Shown here one piece after another: positions 43,138-54,785 of a stretch of 64,000 nt of DNA (its first letter is position 1; each line of letters opens with the position of its first letter). The translations under genes were made by a program, and so were the position numbers. Under the pieces are notes generated by a model, which was given only the letters and a program-made list of their open reading frames with translations, did not search any database and was not told the origin of the DNA. Source of the stretch: Carya illinoinensis (Eukaryota > Streptophyta > Magnoliopsida > Fagales > Juglandaceae); assembly GCF_018687715.1 (NCBI RefSeq), contig NC_056753.1, positions 13,699,001 to 13,763,000 on the forward strand, given 5' to 3'.

Positions 43138-45241
43138 TGTGATGACCCGCTTTTGAGTGTATTTTCGCTGAAATAATTGTTTTTATTTTTTTTTGATGTT
43201 GTGTTTTATTTCTTTTAGTTGTTTTGTGAGTTTTAATCTCTTTTTGGCGGTTTAGTTTTGTTTCCCGGAATGAGGATTGGACCTCATCTTTTCCCTACAT
43301 CTCTTTTCATTTTTCTCTTCTTTTTCCTTTTTCTTTTTTTCTTTTCCTTCTTTCTTTTTCCTTCCTTTTTCTTTTTTCTTTCTTTTCTTTTTTTTTCTTT
43401 TCTTTCTCCCGCTCGAGCCCCCCCGGCCTCTCTCTCTCTCTCTTCTCTCTCCCTCACGCCGGAACGCCTTTCACCCCGATCTACCGCCGTCCGGCCACCG
43501 TGCGACTCACCGCTGGTGCCGTTCGGTTCGTCTCCCTCCGGCGCACCTCCCCACCGATTTCCACCCCCATCCGGCCGGCCGTTTGGCCGGAAAAGCTCTC
43601 CAAAGGCTGCACGGATTTTGCTCCGATCCGCCGCCGTCGCTCCACCTCCGGCCACCATTTCTTCACCACTTCATCACCGGTCCCTTGCCGTCCTAACCCA
43701 CCCATTTCCGGCCTCCAACGACCACCGGAACTACTCCCATGAGCTAGTTTTCCTTTTTGGGAAATCCGGCCTCTTTCCGGCGATTCCGCCGCTACCCACG
43801 GCCAACGACCACTTCCAATAGCCTCACAACCATCCCTAGACCATTCCCTATCAATCCCAAGCCCTGGTTTGTCCCCGTTCAAAAGTGAGTTTTTCACAAC
43901 CCACGGCCACAGTGAATTTTCACTGTGACGTTGCTTTTTCGGCGCCGTTTGCAACGCCGCGTGTTTTCTAAAATTGCCATATAGCGCTGTAAGTATTTTC
44001 CAAACCCTATTTTCAGATTTAAATATATATTGCTCATTCAATAATTTTATCTGCTGGTTGGTTGATTCCGGACTGAGTCCGAGGAGTTCGGGGGTCGGAT
44101 GGATGGAGGACGGAGTTGCTTGATTTATTGTTTTATGGTTGGTTGTTTGTTTTGTGCATTGATAACTGCATTTGCATGGTGCATGCACGTGTATTTTATT
44201 TTATTTGAGAAACCCTGTTTTGCTGGCGTGATTGGATTTTCGGGTGCGTGTGTCTCACGAGCCCAAGCCGGGATGGGTTATTATCTCGGTGGAGCTTCTC
44301 TGGTCACTCGGGAGTGGATAATACTGAGTGACGTCCCCTGAGTTGTCGCTGGGCGACGACGGGAGCGGGGCTAGAGGATGGCCCGGCCAGGTACGCGCGG
44401 GGCGCGAGTCTGGGCATCGCTCTACTCACCGACTCCGTGGCCCTTCGTTGGCGAGGGCTAGAGGATGGCCTGGCCAGGTACGCGCGGGGCGCGAGTCTGG
44501 GCATCGCTCGTTTAGGTGTCACATGCGCGGTCCTTACCTGCGGTGTGGCACATAGCCAGGGTGTGCGGATGATCCCTAGGGGAGATCATGGTGCATGCAT
44601 AACCGGTTTGTCTTTATGGTTTTCGGATGCGGGCCATTTTCTGGGAAAATGGCGAGTTTTGGTTTTGAGGCTTTCGATCCATTTTCTGGGAAAATGGTGG
44701 TTTGGGCCATTATCTGGGATAATGGCGAGGCGTGGTTTTTAAGAATATGTTTTTATTGGGCCAAATGGGTTTTTGGCGTGCGTGCAAAAATGTGGTTTTG
44801 CGGGGCATGTGCATTGGTTTTTCTTGCATCCATGTTGTTTGAGTTCTATGTGTTTTTATCTGGTGGTGTTTGGGTTTTACTTACCTGCGGTACCATTTTT
44901 GGTTCCGTAGCTTTTGGTGCAGAGTTCGAGGAGGAGGAGGAGGAGGCTGAGCCCGAGGATGCGGCTCCGCCGGGTTGCTGAAGTTATGCTTTGTATTTGA
45001 TATTTTATTGTATGCGTGTTTTGTAATATTTTATTTATGTACGTTTTGGAATAGCTTTGTATTAAACAAGAAAAATTCTGGTACTTAATTATTGACTTGC
45101 TTATCCGCTGCGTGTTTCTTTGTGCACATATGTTGTCTTTGCACACACTTGGCACACGTCGTTAGGGTGGTGACCCGTGATGTCATCATCCGGACGTCTC
45201 GATTTTCCCGTGTTCGGGCGTGGGGATTTGGGGGCGTCACA
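43138..45241 (+). repeat. Solo LTR G, Tekay-like (2104 bp)
   Basis: It is bounded by TGTGATGACCCG and GGGGGCGTCACA with perfect TSD ATTTC (43133-43137, 45242-45246). It is highly similar to F, with the same palindrome at 43908-43927 and the same two-copy G+C-rich repeat (about 44350-44515). It inserted into the LTR of H. Confidence 0.93.
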
Positions 45242-46319
45242 ATTTCGCCGCCGTCGTTCCACCTCCGGCCACCATCTCTTCACCACTTCATCACCTACCT
45301 CTTGCCGTCCTAAACCACCCATTTCCGGCTCCGATCCGTTGCTGGAGCAGCTCCCATGAGCTCATCTTTGTTTTGCTGTTTTTTGGCTTCCATCGCCATT
45401 TCCTTCGCCACCCACGGCCCATTCTCAGTTCCACTAGTTTCATAAACACCTCTAGGTCATTCCCTATCAATCCCAAGTCTTGGTTTGTCCCCATTCAAAA
45501 GTGGATATTTTACAACCCACGACCACAGTGTATTTTACACTGTTACGTTGCTTTTTCTTCGCTGTTTGCAGCTCCTTGATCATTCAAAAATTATTATATA
45601 GCGCTGTAAGTATTTTCCAAACTCTATTTTAGATTTAAATATATTATTGCTTTTACAATAAATTCATTGATTGGTTGGTTATTCCGGACTGAGTCCAATG
45701 AGTCGGGGGTCAGATGGATTTGAGGATGGAGTTAGTTATGTTTGGTTGATGTTGAGATTTATTGGATATTTTGTGTCTTAATGTTTGCATTGCATAGTGC
45801 ATACATGTTCATGTTTAAAAAGGAAAATTGGGTTTTCGTGTAATTGCATGTATGTACATGTGTTGGAACTTGAAAACTAGGCTTTCAAGCGAGAAATGAT
45901 TTTTGGTATATGTGAACGATTGGATTGATTGGTTTGAGTCAGAGGCACGTGTAGGGATGGTGGTGAGCAGGGATGGTGGTAGAGTCTCACCTGTGATTCC
46001 CGCCTACGGTGCACGCTGCGTAGGGATGGTGGTAAGTAGGGACGGTGGTAGAATCCCGCCTGTGATTCCCACCTACGGTGCACGCGTAGGGATGGTGGTA
46101 GAGTCCCACCTGCGATTCTCGCCTACAGGGCTCTGATGGTTTGGTTTTTGGGCCATTATTTGGGATAATGGCGAGGTTATGTTTAAAGGAAATGTTTTGG
46201 GCCAAAATGGGATTTTTTTTGGCGTGCGTGGAAAATGTGGATTTTTGGGACATAGGCATATGGCATCATGTTCATGCATATTGTTGTGGCATGGATATAT
46301 TTTTATCTTGTGGCGTTTG

Positions 46320-48449
46320 AGATAAAGCATCAGCAACAATGTTCTCCTTACCTTGCTTGTAACAGATGACATATGGAAATGTCTCAATGTATTCCATCCA
46401 ACGAGCATGCCTTTTATTCAACTTACCTTGACCCTTGAGATGCTTCAATGATTCATGATCGGTGTGGATCACAAATTCCCTAGGCGATAGGTAGTGCTGC
46501 CAAGTCTCCAATGCACGAACAAGAGCATAAAGCTTTTTGTCATAAGTAGGGTACTTGAGTGAGGCCCCACTTAACTTTTCACTGAAGAAGGCTATGGGCC
46601 GCCTATCCTGCATCAAAACAGCTCCAATCCCTATACCTGAGGCATCACATTCAATCTCAAAAGTTTTGTTAAAATCAAGTAATGCTAGCACAGGTGCAGA
46701 GTACAACCTTTCTTTAATGGTGGCAAAAGCATTCTCTTGAGTAGCCCTCCTAATGAAACCCAACATTCTTTTTAATGACTTCAGTGAGTGATGCAGCAAT
46801 GGTGCTAAAGTCTTTAACAAAACGCCAATAAAAGCTAGCTAAGCCATGAAAGCTTCTTACCTCAGTGATGCTCTTTGGTGTTGGCCACTCCTTGATGGCC
46901 TTGACTTTCTCTTCATCCACCTCAATACCCTTTGTACTAACAACATATCCAAGAAAAACAACTCTTTCCATGCAAAAGGTACATTTCTTCAAATTAGCAT
47001 ACAACTTTTCACATCTCAACACATCAAACACATATCTCAAATGCTCAATATGCTCATTTAAGTCCCGTTGTACACTAGGATATCATCAAAATACACAACC
47101 ACAAACTTGCCAATGAATGCACGTAGGACATGGTTCATCAATCTCATGAAAGTACTAGGCGCATTTGTAAGTCCAAATGGCATAACCAACCATTCATAAG
47201 GGCCATACTTAGTCTTAAAAGCAGTTTTCCATTCATCACCCTCTTTCATTCTAATTTGATGGTACCCACTTTTAAGATCAATTTTACTAAAAATACAAGA
47301 GCCATGCAATTCATCAAGCATATCATCTAATCTAGGAATGGGATGCCGATACTTTACCGTAATATTGTTGACCGCCCTGCAATGAACACACATTTTCCAC
47401 GTCCCATCCTTCTTTGGCACTAATAGCACTGGTACTGCACATGGGCTCATGCTCTCCCTTATGTACCCCTTGCTCATCAAGTCCTCAACTTGCTTCTGAA
47501 GCTCCTTTGTCTCCTCTGGATTACTCCTATAGGCTGGTAGGTTTGGAATAGCAGCTCCAGGTACAAAATCAATCTGATGCTCAATGCCTCTAATGGGTGG
47601 CAACTCATTAGGCATCTCCTCTGGGAATACATCATCAAACTCTTGCAACAAGGAAATAGCCAAACTAGGAAGCGACTGGTGAGTGTCATCAAGAGTAAGA
47701 TAAGAGTCTTTATAGACAAGAAAAATCATAGGGCGATCTGCGAAGAAAGCCCTCTTAACCTCACTCTCTCTGGCATAGAAACTCACTTTTGTCTTTCCTT
47801 TCCTCTCTACAGACTCTCTTTCTTTTTTCTCTCGTGGCTCTACTCTTTTTTCTCTACTCTCAACCACATCTCTACTTTCTTTTTCACTCTTTTTGTTGTG
47901 CTCATTTTCACTATCACTCTTTCTTTTTTGCTCAATCTCTTTTTCACTCATTCTGTTTTGATCACTCTCATTTTCACTCATTCTTTTTTGATCACTCTCA
48001 TTTTCACTCTTTCTTTTCTGAGCAACCTCACTTTTCAGTTTTAGTTGGTCTTCATAGACCTGGCTTGGAGTTAAAGGAGCAAGCTTGATTGTTTTGCCCT
48101 CCTTTACAAAGCTGTACATGTTTTTGAACCCATCATGTGTCATCCTCCTATCATACTGCCACGGCTTCCCCAACAAAATATGGCTAGCATGCATAGGCAC
48201 AACATCACAAAGCACCTCATCCTGATACCTCCCAATTGAAAAAGGAACTAATACTTGTCTATCCACCCTAACTTCCCCACAATCATTTAACCACTGCAAT
48301 TTGTATGGTCTAGAGTGTTTTAAGGTTGGTAAATTCAATTTCTCAACCAAAGTAGTGCTAGCCACATTAGTACAACTCCCTCCATCAATGATCATACTAC
48401 ATACTTTGCTGTTGATGTGGCATCTAGTATGGAAAATGTTCTCTCTCTG
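46320..48449 (-). pseudogene. pol: Element I pol: protease-RT-RNase H, two frameshifts
   Basis: The frame from 48395 to 47058 is open: protease with [17 protein letters not shown] at its start and [13 protein letters not shown]; Lys/Glu/Ser-rich spacer with [14 protein letters not shown] repeats; RT with [28 protein letters not shown] and catalytic [11 protein letters not shown] (about 47081-47100). A one-base deletion near 47066 ends the frame (YNGT). The next frame (47040-46750) carries the RT end, and a second shift leads to RNase H with [14 protein letters not shown], an E in YDKKLYALV, and [13 protein letters not shown], ending at VADALS at the junction with H. Confidence 0.9.
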
Positions 48450-49694
48450 TTACTCGGCATCATCCACCTTAATGTGTGTGTTGAGAGTACGCCTAGCAAC
48501 AAGAGACTCACTCACAGCGTATATCACTCATTTGTCATCACTAGCATCAACCAACTCGGGCACACCATCACGATCATCCTCACTCTCAGTCATCACCTCC
48601 CCATTGTCACGCATAATCATCACTCGCCTATTTGGACATTGAGAAGCAATGTGCCTTGAATCCAAACACTTAAAACATTTAATATCTCTGTTCCTTGAAG
48701 GTTGAGATTCTACCTTGGCTTTGCTGCTAGGTCCCTCATCTTTGCCCTTAGGTGGTTCGATCTTTCTCTTTGCTTCAGCAGGATCATTCCTATCCCACTT
48801 TGATTTCCAAGTTGTACTAGACACTGAAGTGTACCTTGCTGTCCATTTTCTCTTTAATTGCCTCTCCACCTTTATAGCCATGTGCGCCATGTCCTCTATC
48901 TCCACATAATGTTGCAATTCAACCACATTGGCTATATCTATATTCAAACCACTCAAAAATCTAGCCATGGTGGCCTCCCGATCCTCCTCCACACTAGCCC
49001 GAATCATAGCGACCTCCATCTCCTTATGGTAATCCTCCACACTCTTAGACCCCTGTGTAAGATTTTGGAGCTTTTGATAAAGGTCCCTATAGTAGTGACT
49101 AGGTACAAATCTCCGCCTCATGAGAGCTTTCAACTTTCCCCATGTCTCTATAGGCCTCTCATGATTCCTCCTCCTAGTGGTCACTAATTGATCCCACCAA
49201 ATAATAGCATAATCAGTGAATTCAATTACTGCCAACTTTACTTTCTTCTCCTCAGAGTAATTATGACAATCAAATACCAAATCTATTTTTTTCTCCCACT
49301 CTAGATAAACCTCTGGGTCAGTTCTACCTTGGAAAGATGGTATTGTCATTTTGATGCTCCCCAAGTCTTTATCGACACCATCCCGACCCCCTAGGTTCCC
49401 CTCAAATCCTCTTTCACACCTAACTCCTCTATGTCTACCCAACCCAATTTCAGATGTTAGGTCTTACTCATCCTCATCATCTCCTTCATTCTCATATGCA
49501 TTTTCAACCCTAGGCTCACGTCGCCTCCGATTTCTCTCACCTTGCAAATTTCTGATCTCTGCTTGTTGTTGATTCATCCTATCCTCCATTTGCCCCAATA
49601 GCATGTTCATCCGCTCAAATTGTTGTTGCATGGCTTGCAACAAAAATGAGTTATCTGCTATCCCCTTGGGTGATAAGCCACTGCGGTGAGATAT
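48450..49694 (-). pseudogene. gag: Element I gag, nearly intact
   Basis: The expected start is ATA at 49694 where B has ATG. Coiled-coil-like LQAMQQQFERMNMLLGQMEDRM is followed by the Arg-rich and acidic linker, with a stop near 49464 (GAG to TAG). Then an open 304-codon frame (49442-48528) holds the capsid core ([43 protein letters not shown]) and CCHC knuckle [14 protein letters not shown]. Stops at about 48526 and 48450 precede protease. Gag packages element RNA in the cytoplasm; this copy could not without repair. Confidence 0.88.
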
Positions 49695-50420
49695 TGTAAT
49701 GTGCAGCAAAAAGAAAATGTTAGCAGAAAAAGAAAGGACCTCACATGCTCCCTTACGTGTTTACACTCAAATGATGGCACTCCACTCGTGTTTCACTCTG
49801 AATTGGCTTTTTTTTTTCGATAATAATCTCACACTCTCTTGCCTTTTACCTCGAGTTTTCCCACTCAAGTTCTTTCAGAACTAATTGAACTCAATCAAGA
49901 CAAAGCAACCTTATTTAATCCCAACTAGCAATTAGATCCAAGAAACAAGAACAAGAGAAACACGGAAGGAAAGAAACGACACGAGAATCACGAAAATTAT
50001 ATGAATGGGAGAGTGACTGTAACACAAGATACCAACTATAATGAAGGATGCACAACCCCTATGATGAAAGGCTCAAGAAAATGTTTTTTGGATTTTTCTA
50101 CACTTTTTTTTTTTTGGATGATTTTTTTTTTCTTTTTTTCTTCTCTTCTTTTCTCAACAATTCAACCACAAACAGAAATATTCAATTGGGATAATCAAAC
50201 AATTGAATTCAAATACATAAAAATTGACAAGGAAATAGAAGGAAATCAATGAAACCATAGAAATTTCAACCCTAAATGGTGCAAATTTTCGTAGCCCTAG
50301 GAAAAACGAATTTCTGTACTTTTTTTTTTTTTTTGGGAACCTTAGAACAATGAAGCTCTAGAATGCAATAAACAAAAGATAGAATTAGACCTGAATGGAA
50401 ACCTTACTCTGAATACCAAA

Positions 50421-51199
50421 TGATATGAACCCTCGGGAAGAGAATCCTTTGAACCCACAATCAATTTGAAAACTTACCCAAGAATGCCAAACTCAAGTCT
50501 ATGGATGGAGAATTTAGACCCGTTAAGAACTCGTTTCAAGAACCTAGATTATATCAAAATCTAGAACCGTTGAAATCCCGTCTCAAGAACCCAAATTACG
50601 AGGAGGAACGCCATAAAGGTTGTGATTTACCTTTGATAAGTTCAAGAGTTCAATTAAGAACAAGAGGAGAAAACTCACTGACAATTAAAATTGGAAATAA
50701 AATAATGTCTCATTGAAATGGCTGGTTACATCCTTTAAATACCCTCCCCAAAACATGATAAAATCCTAGACTAAAATTTGAGACCCTTTCTCTCAAAAAT
50801 GCCCTTAGTGAACAGTAGCCTCGGTACTGTAGCATGAACAGTGTCATGCTACAGTACTTCTAAACCCTAGTTCAAATAAGTAAGACATATGTGGGTTAAG
50901 CATCCTCAAGCCCACTTATTCAAAACTAGTAATAAAAATCCTTTAAACAAATTGAAAGCCTTAATATCTAAAGGCCATATTTCTAAGTCAAGTCTTCCAC
51001 AGCTTGGATCAAGTAGATCAAAACTGGTTCTTCTTCTTTCAAACCCATCTTGAGTGTTGGGCTCTTGCTAGCTTCTTTCCAAGTGGTTTGTACTAATCCT
51101 TGCATTGCTTCTTTGATCTTCTTGGCTCTTGATCTTGTAATTGGTCCATCTAGAACTTGCAAAGGATCTTTAAGAGTAGGCCTGCCTTGGTTCCCATCA
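50421..51199 (-). repeat. Element I 5' LTR (779 bp)
   Basis: Minus sense: starts TGATGGGAACCAAGG (51199), ends GGTTCATATCA (50421), followed by a PBS-like TTTGGTATTCAGAG. The first 220 bases have an open frame GPITRSRAKKIKEAMQGLVQ, the integrase-tail reading, the cleanest in the window. Confidence 0.9.
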
Positions 51200-52115
51200 A
51201 AGAATAACAATCAAAATTATAGTAACACTAAAAGGATCTACACAAATATATGCAAGTATTAACCAAGAGAAATTTGAGTATATACTTTCAAAAATCCAAC
51301 GACTTAATGTAGCAAAAATCTGAAAATATAGTATACTCTTATTAGAAACTCGTGCATGAAACCCCTAAGTTCCGAAAATATGAGTGAGTGTGTGTAGAGT
51401 GCTTTTGAAATCTTTTCCTCAAAACAAAATCCTAAGGGCCGAAATTCCTTGAAAGTTCAAACCCTAGTTTTTCCTCCAATGAAAACCAAAACTTAAGCTT
51501 TTCTAAAACTTGTATTTTCTACGCTTAAAGTGCTAAGGGTATTTAGGTTGCTTATTCTTTCTAAGGATAAAACCCTAACTTCCATTTTTCAAGCAAAAAC
51601 CAAAACCCTAATCCCTTCCACTTGTGTTTCTTTCCTCCAAAACTCATAGGCATCTAGGGTTCATTCTTTTCTAAGAGGAAACCCTAGTTACCCAAGTGAA
51701 AGTGTGTGGTTGTGGAGAAAAGAGTTGAAATCGAATGGGAATGAGAATCTTCCCTCCTGGCCGTGTGTGTGCATGTAAGAGAAGGAAATGGTTCTCACCT
51801 CCTTGAGCTCCTTCCCTAGTTGAATGGTGTTATGTAAACTCCTTGTAGTTCTTGACTTAGAAGAAGTAAAATGGTAGGGTTTGGGTGGCGAGAAAGTGAC
51901 AAGAAAGTGAAGAGAAAATGTTGAGCCTAGAGAGAACTAGTGTGTGGTGAAGCCCTTAAGAGCAACAAGTGAAACTTTGAGCAAAAGACCCTCTAACTTT
52001 TCAGTCAAGCCCTTACATACTGTCTCAAATCCCCCTCTTGAGGTGAGAAGGATCCTTGCATGCATGCCACTTGACAAAAGTGGCTCTTCCACTTCTCTTG
52101 AATGGGATTGCATTG
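51200..52115. other. Unassigned noncoding DNA
   Basis: About 0.9 kb between element I and LTR Q. Repeated AACCCTA-type motifs occur but no ORF, terminal repeats or element motif that I can recognise. Confidence 0.6.
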
Positions 52116-52642
52116 TGATGGGCCTCAAGGCGGATCAAGTCTTAAGGATCAATTACAATATCAAGAGCCAAGAAGATCAAGGAAGCAATGCAAGGATTGG
52201 TGAAATCCAATTGGGATGAAGCTAGCAAAGCCCAACACTCAAGATGGGCTTGAAAGAAGGAGAACCAATTTTGATCCATTTGATCAAAGCTTTGGAAGAC
52301 ATGACTCAATTTGTTTAAAGGATTTTTATTATTAGTTTAGAATAAGTGGGATTGAGAATGCTTAGCCCACATATGTCTTATTTCTTATGAACTAGGGTTT
52401 TTGGGAAGGCCTTCTATTTTGACTAAGGGCATATTTGGAAAGTTATTATATTATTCGTGCTACAGTACCCGCGGCACTCTGACTTAGGGTTTTTGGAGAT
52501 TGTTTATTTAAATCACTTGTAACCTCATTTGAGAAGAGCAAACAATATATGAAAGTTTATTTGATGAACTTTATTCATTGTGAGTTGAGTTTATTTATCT
52601 CTTCTTGTTATTGAATGTTTGAACTTATCAAAGGTAAATCAC
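52116..52642 (+). repeat. LTR Q, truncated B-family LTR
   Basis: It starts TGATGGGCCTCAAGG and follows the family LTR to GGTAAATCAC, then stops without its last ~170 bases. An internal deletion near 52455 removes the left hairpin arm (TTATTCGTGCTACAGTACCC). Confidence 0.85.
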
Positions 52643-53037
52643 CGATGCTCTACCATCCGTCGAGTAATGCGGAAGAGTTGGGGCAAGTGCAACATATTAT
52701 CCAAGTAGATTCCTTTCTAGCAGCTGTCATAATTTTTTATTACATGTATTCGAGCCGTTCTAACACCTTAATTACAGTCCCCATCAATGTCAAACCCTCC
52801 GTCAAATAGTCTGAAGGAGTTGAGAAGATCTGGAATGACCCCCCCAGCTAGCAAGTGAATCCATCAACTGTGCCATTTAGATCTGAAAGTGAAAAAATTT
52901 TGAGAGGTACATCACACATGACTGATCAAAGCTGTCATATGAGTAATGGTATTACACTTTTAACCCGATGAGTAAACATCCAGCTAAATGTATATAATAT
53001 AAATGCTGATCCAAATCATGCATTTTAATGTTCAGAA
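52643..53037 (+). other. Unassigned sequence upstream of the FAR1-like remnant
   Basis: It contains no clear gene. A pyrimidine/AG acceptor-like TTAATGTTCAG ends at 53035, just before the FAR1-like frame, so part may be intron. Confidence 0.4.
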
Positions 53038-54138
53038 AATTCATTGGATGTAAATAAAGAGGGAGAGGCCGAAGGGACTGAGGCCGATGGGACTAATGAA
53101 GTATCAGATGATGAAGAAGGAGTTGAGGAGCCAAAACCTAGTATGGAGTTTGCCACTGATAAAGAGCTTATGGCCTATTACAAGCGATATGCCAAACAAC
53201 AAGGTTTTGGTGTTATAACACAAAGGACGAAGAGAGAGGCATATGGGAGTGCTAAGTATCTGACTATTGGGTGTGCGAGGGGCGGCAAGTATCATCCTAG
53301 CCATAGTAGTATCTTGAGGCCAAGACCAACAACTAAAACAGATTGTAAGGCCCAGATAAATGCTTATTTGGTGAAGGGTGTATGGGTGGTGATCACTGTT
53401 GAGATTGCCCATAATCATAGTACCGTTAGCCCACAGAAGTCTAGGTTCTTTAGATCGCACAAATGTTTGGATGAATACAGTCAAAGGATGCTAGATTTAA
53501 ATGACAGAGCAGGTATTCGAATGAACAAGAATTTCGAAGCACTTGTTGTTGATGCGGGGGGGTTTGAGAATCTAGATTTCCAAGAGAAAGACTATCGAAA
53601 TTTTATTGACAAAGCCAGACAATTAAGGTTGAGTAAAGGAGGTGGTGATGCACTTACTAACTACTTTAATAGGATGAGGTTGATGAATGATGGCTTTGTT
53701 TCTGTTGTGGATGTGGATGAAGACTTGAGAATCAAAAATGTATTATGGGCTGACGCAGGAAGTCGAGCAACGTATGAGTATTTTGGAGATGTTATCACTT
53801 TCGATACGACATATCTAACAAATAGATACGGTATGCCTTTCGCTCCCTTTTTTGGGGTCAACCATCATGGGCAGTCTATACTGTTAGGGGCTAGTTTGAT
53901 TTCAAGTGAGGACACAACTACTTTTGTTTGGTTGTTTCGCGTATGGTTGTAGTGCATGGATGATCGAGCTCCAAAAGTAATGATAACAGACCAAGATCGA
54001 GCGATGAAGTCTGCTATTGCATTGGTATTCCTAAACACTCGTCATAGATATTGTCTATGGCATATACTGCGGAAACTTCCCGAGAAATTGGGATCCCACT
54101 CCCAATTCAATAACGGGTTGAAGACTTTGTTCTACTTG
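53038..54138 (+). pseudogene. FAR1/FHY3-related (MULE transposase-derived) gene fragment
   Basis: The frame has an acidic N-terminus, then a FAR1 DNA-binding-like domain (YKRYAKQQGFGVITQRTK, then GCARGG, TDCKA and AHNHS giving the C-C-H-H set; residues about 40-130). A MULE transposase-like domain follows: ITFDTTYLTNRYGMPFAPF and VMITDQDRAMKSAI carry the first two catalytic Asp, and RHRYCLWHILRKLPEKLG follows. A TAG at 53950-53952 (VWL-stop-CMDD) breaks the frame. Similarity ends after GLKT (about 54135), so the third acidic residue and SWIM finger are missing. No ATG was found in frame before 53044; a splice acceptor at 53034-53035 may open the exon. Could be a host FRS gene relic or a Jittery-like MULE transposase; no terminal inverted repeats were seen. 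Confidence 0.8.
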
Positions 54139-54240
54139 TTATTATGGTGTACTAATATGTTGTGGTTGTTCTATTTGTATGAAATCAGGTATTACATTTT
54201 TTATGCCTTTGTTAATCTACTTTATGAAAATATGCACTGA

Positions 54241-54785
54241 TTTTTTATGCCTACTAACACTGGATGTTTTTTTTTCCTAGTAAAACTGGACAAATTTTTT
54301 CACTGCTTAGGTTCTGAAACTGGACAGATTTTTGTTCCAGTAAAACTAGACAAATTTTTTTCACTGCTTAGGTTCTGATATCATGTTTGACTTATGTCAT
54401 CAGGAATATATATCAAGCACATTTAAATGTATAGTACCATTCTCACAAATACAAAAAAGTTAACATCCATTACCATACACAAATCGTTCCACAATTACAA
54501 ACTATTCATCGAGAATTCTGCAATTACAATAACGGTTGAAGGATACATCTACAATCCACAATTACACGATACATCTATCATCCGAACAAACCAAAAACTA
54601 TTACAATAGAACACACCCAATACAGACACTATAATATACGTCCACATCTATTCTCTACGACTCGCCTTTGAACTTCGTCCTCTTGCTTGGACAGATCATT
54701 CTCTCCCTGCATTAGTTTCTCTCTCTTCTTTTCTCGACGCCTAATACTTGCACACAAAAAATATCCTCTCTTTCAGAGTGCATTC
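54241..54785. other. Noncoding flank with a short tandem repeat
   Basis: Two copies of a unit with AAAACTGGACAAATTTTTTC and CACTGCTTAGGTTCTGA lie at about 54281-54316 and 54344-54378, plus a partial one between them. The rest shows no gene. Confidence 0.65.

Larger units (their letters stand above)
41880..46319 (+). mobile_element. Element H: 3' end and LTR of a Tekay-like element, truncated
   Basis: A 3' untranslated stretch (41880-42389) with no coding motif ends in TTTCGAGGACGAAATTTATT and the PPT AGGGGGGGAGGA, followed by the LTR at 42403. The LTR (42403-43137 and 45242-46319) is interrupted by solo LTR G and truncated at 46319 by element I sequence. It is nearest to the LTRs of element A. 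Confidence 0.85.
42403..46319 (+). repeat. LTR of element H, split by G and truncated
   Basis: It begins TGTGATACCCCGTTTTTACG directly after the PPT. It resumes after G at 45242 and contains a three-unit repeat at 45955-46135 with GTAGGGATGGTGGTAGAGTC-like units. The end GGGGGCGTCACA is missing. Confidence 0.87.
46320..51199 (-). mobile_element. Element I: B-family, best-preserved copy, 3' end missing
   Basis: From right to left: 5' LTR 51199-50421, PBS, leader, gag (49694-48450), then protease-RT-RNase H until 46320, where it joins LTR H. Integrase and 3' LTR are missing. It keeps a 445-codon open protease-RT frame, so it is a useful reference for the family. Confidence 0.9.
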
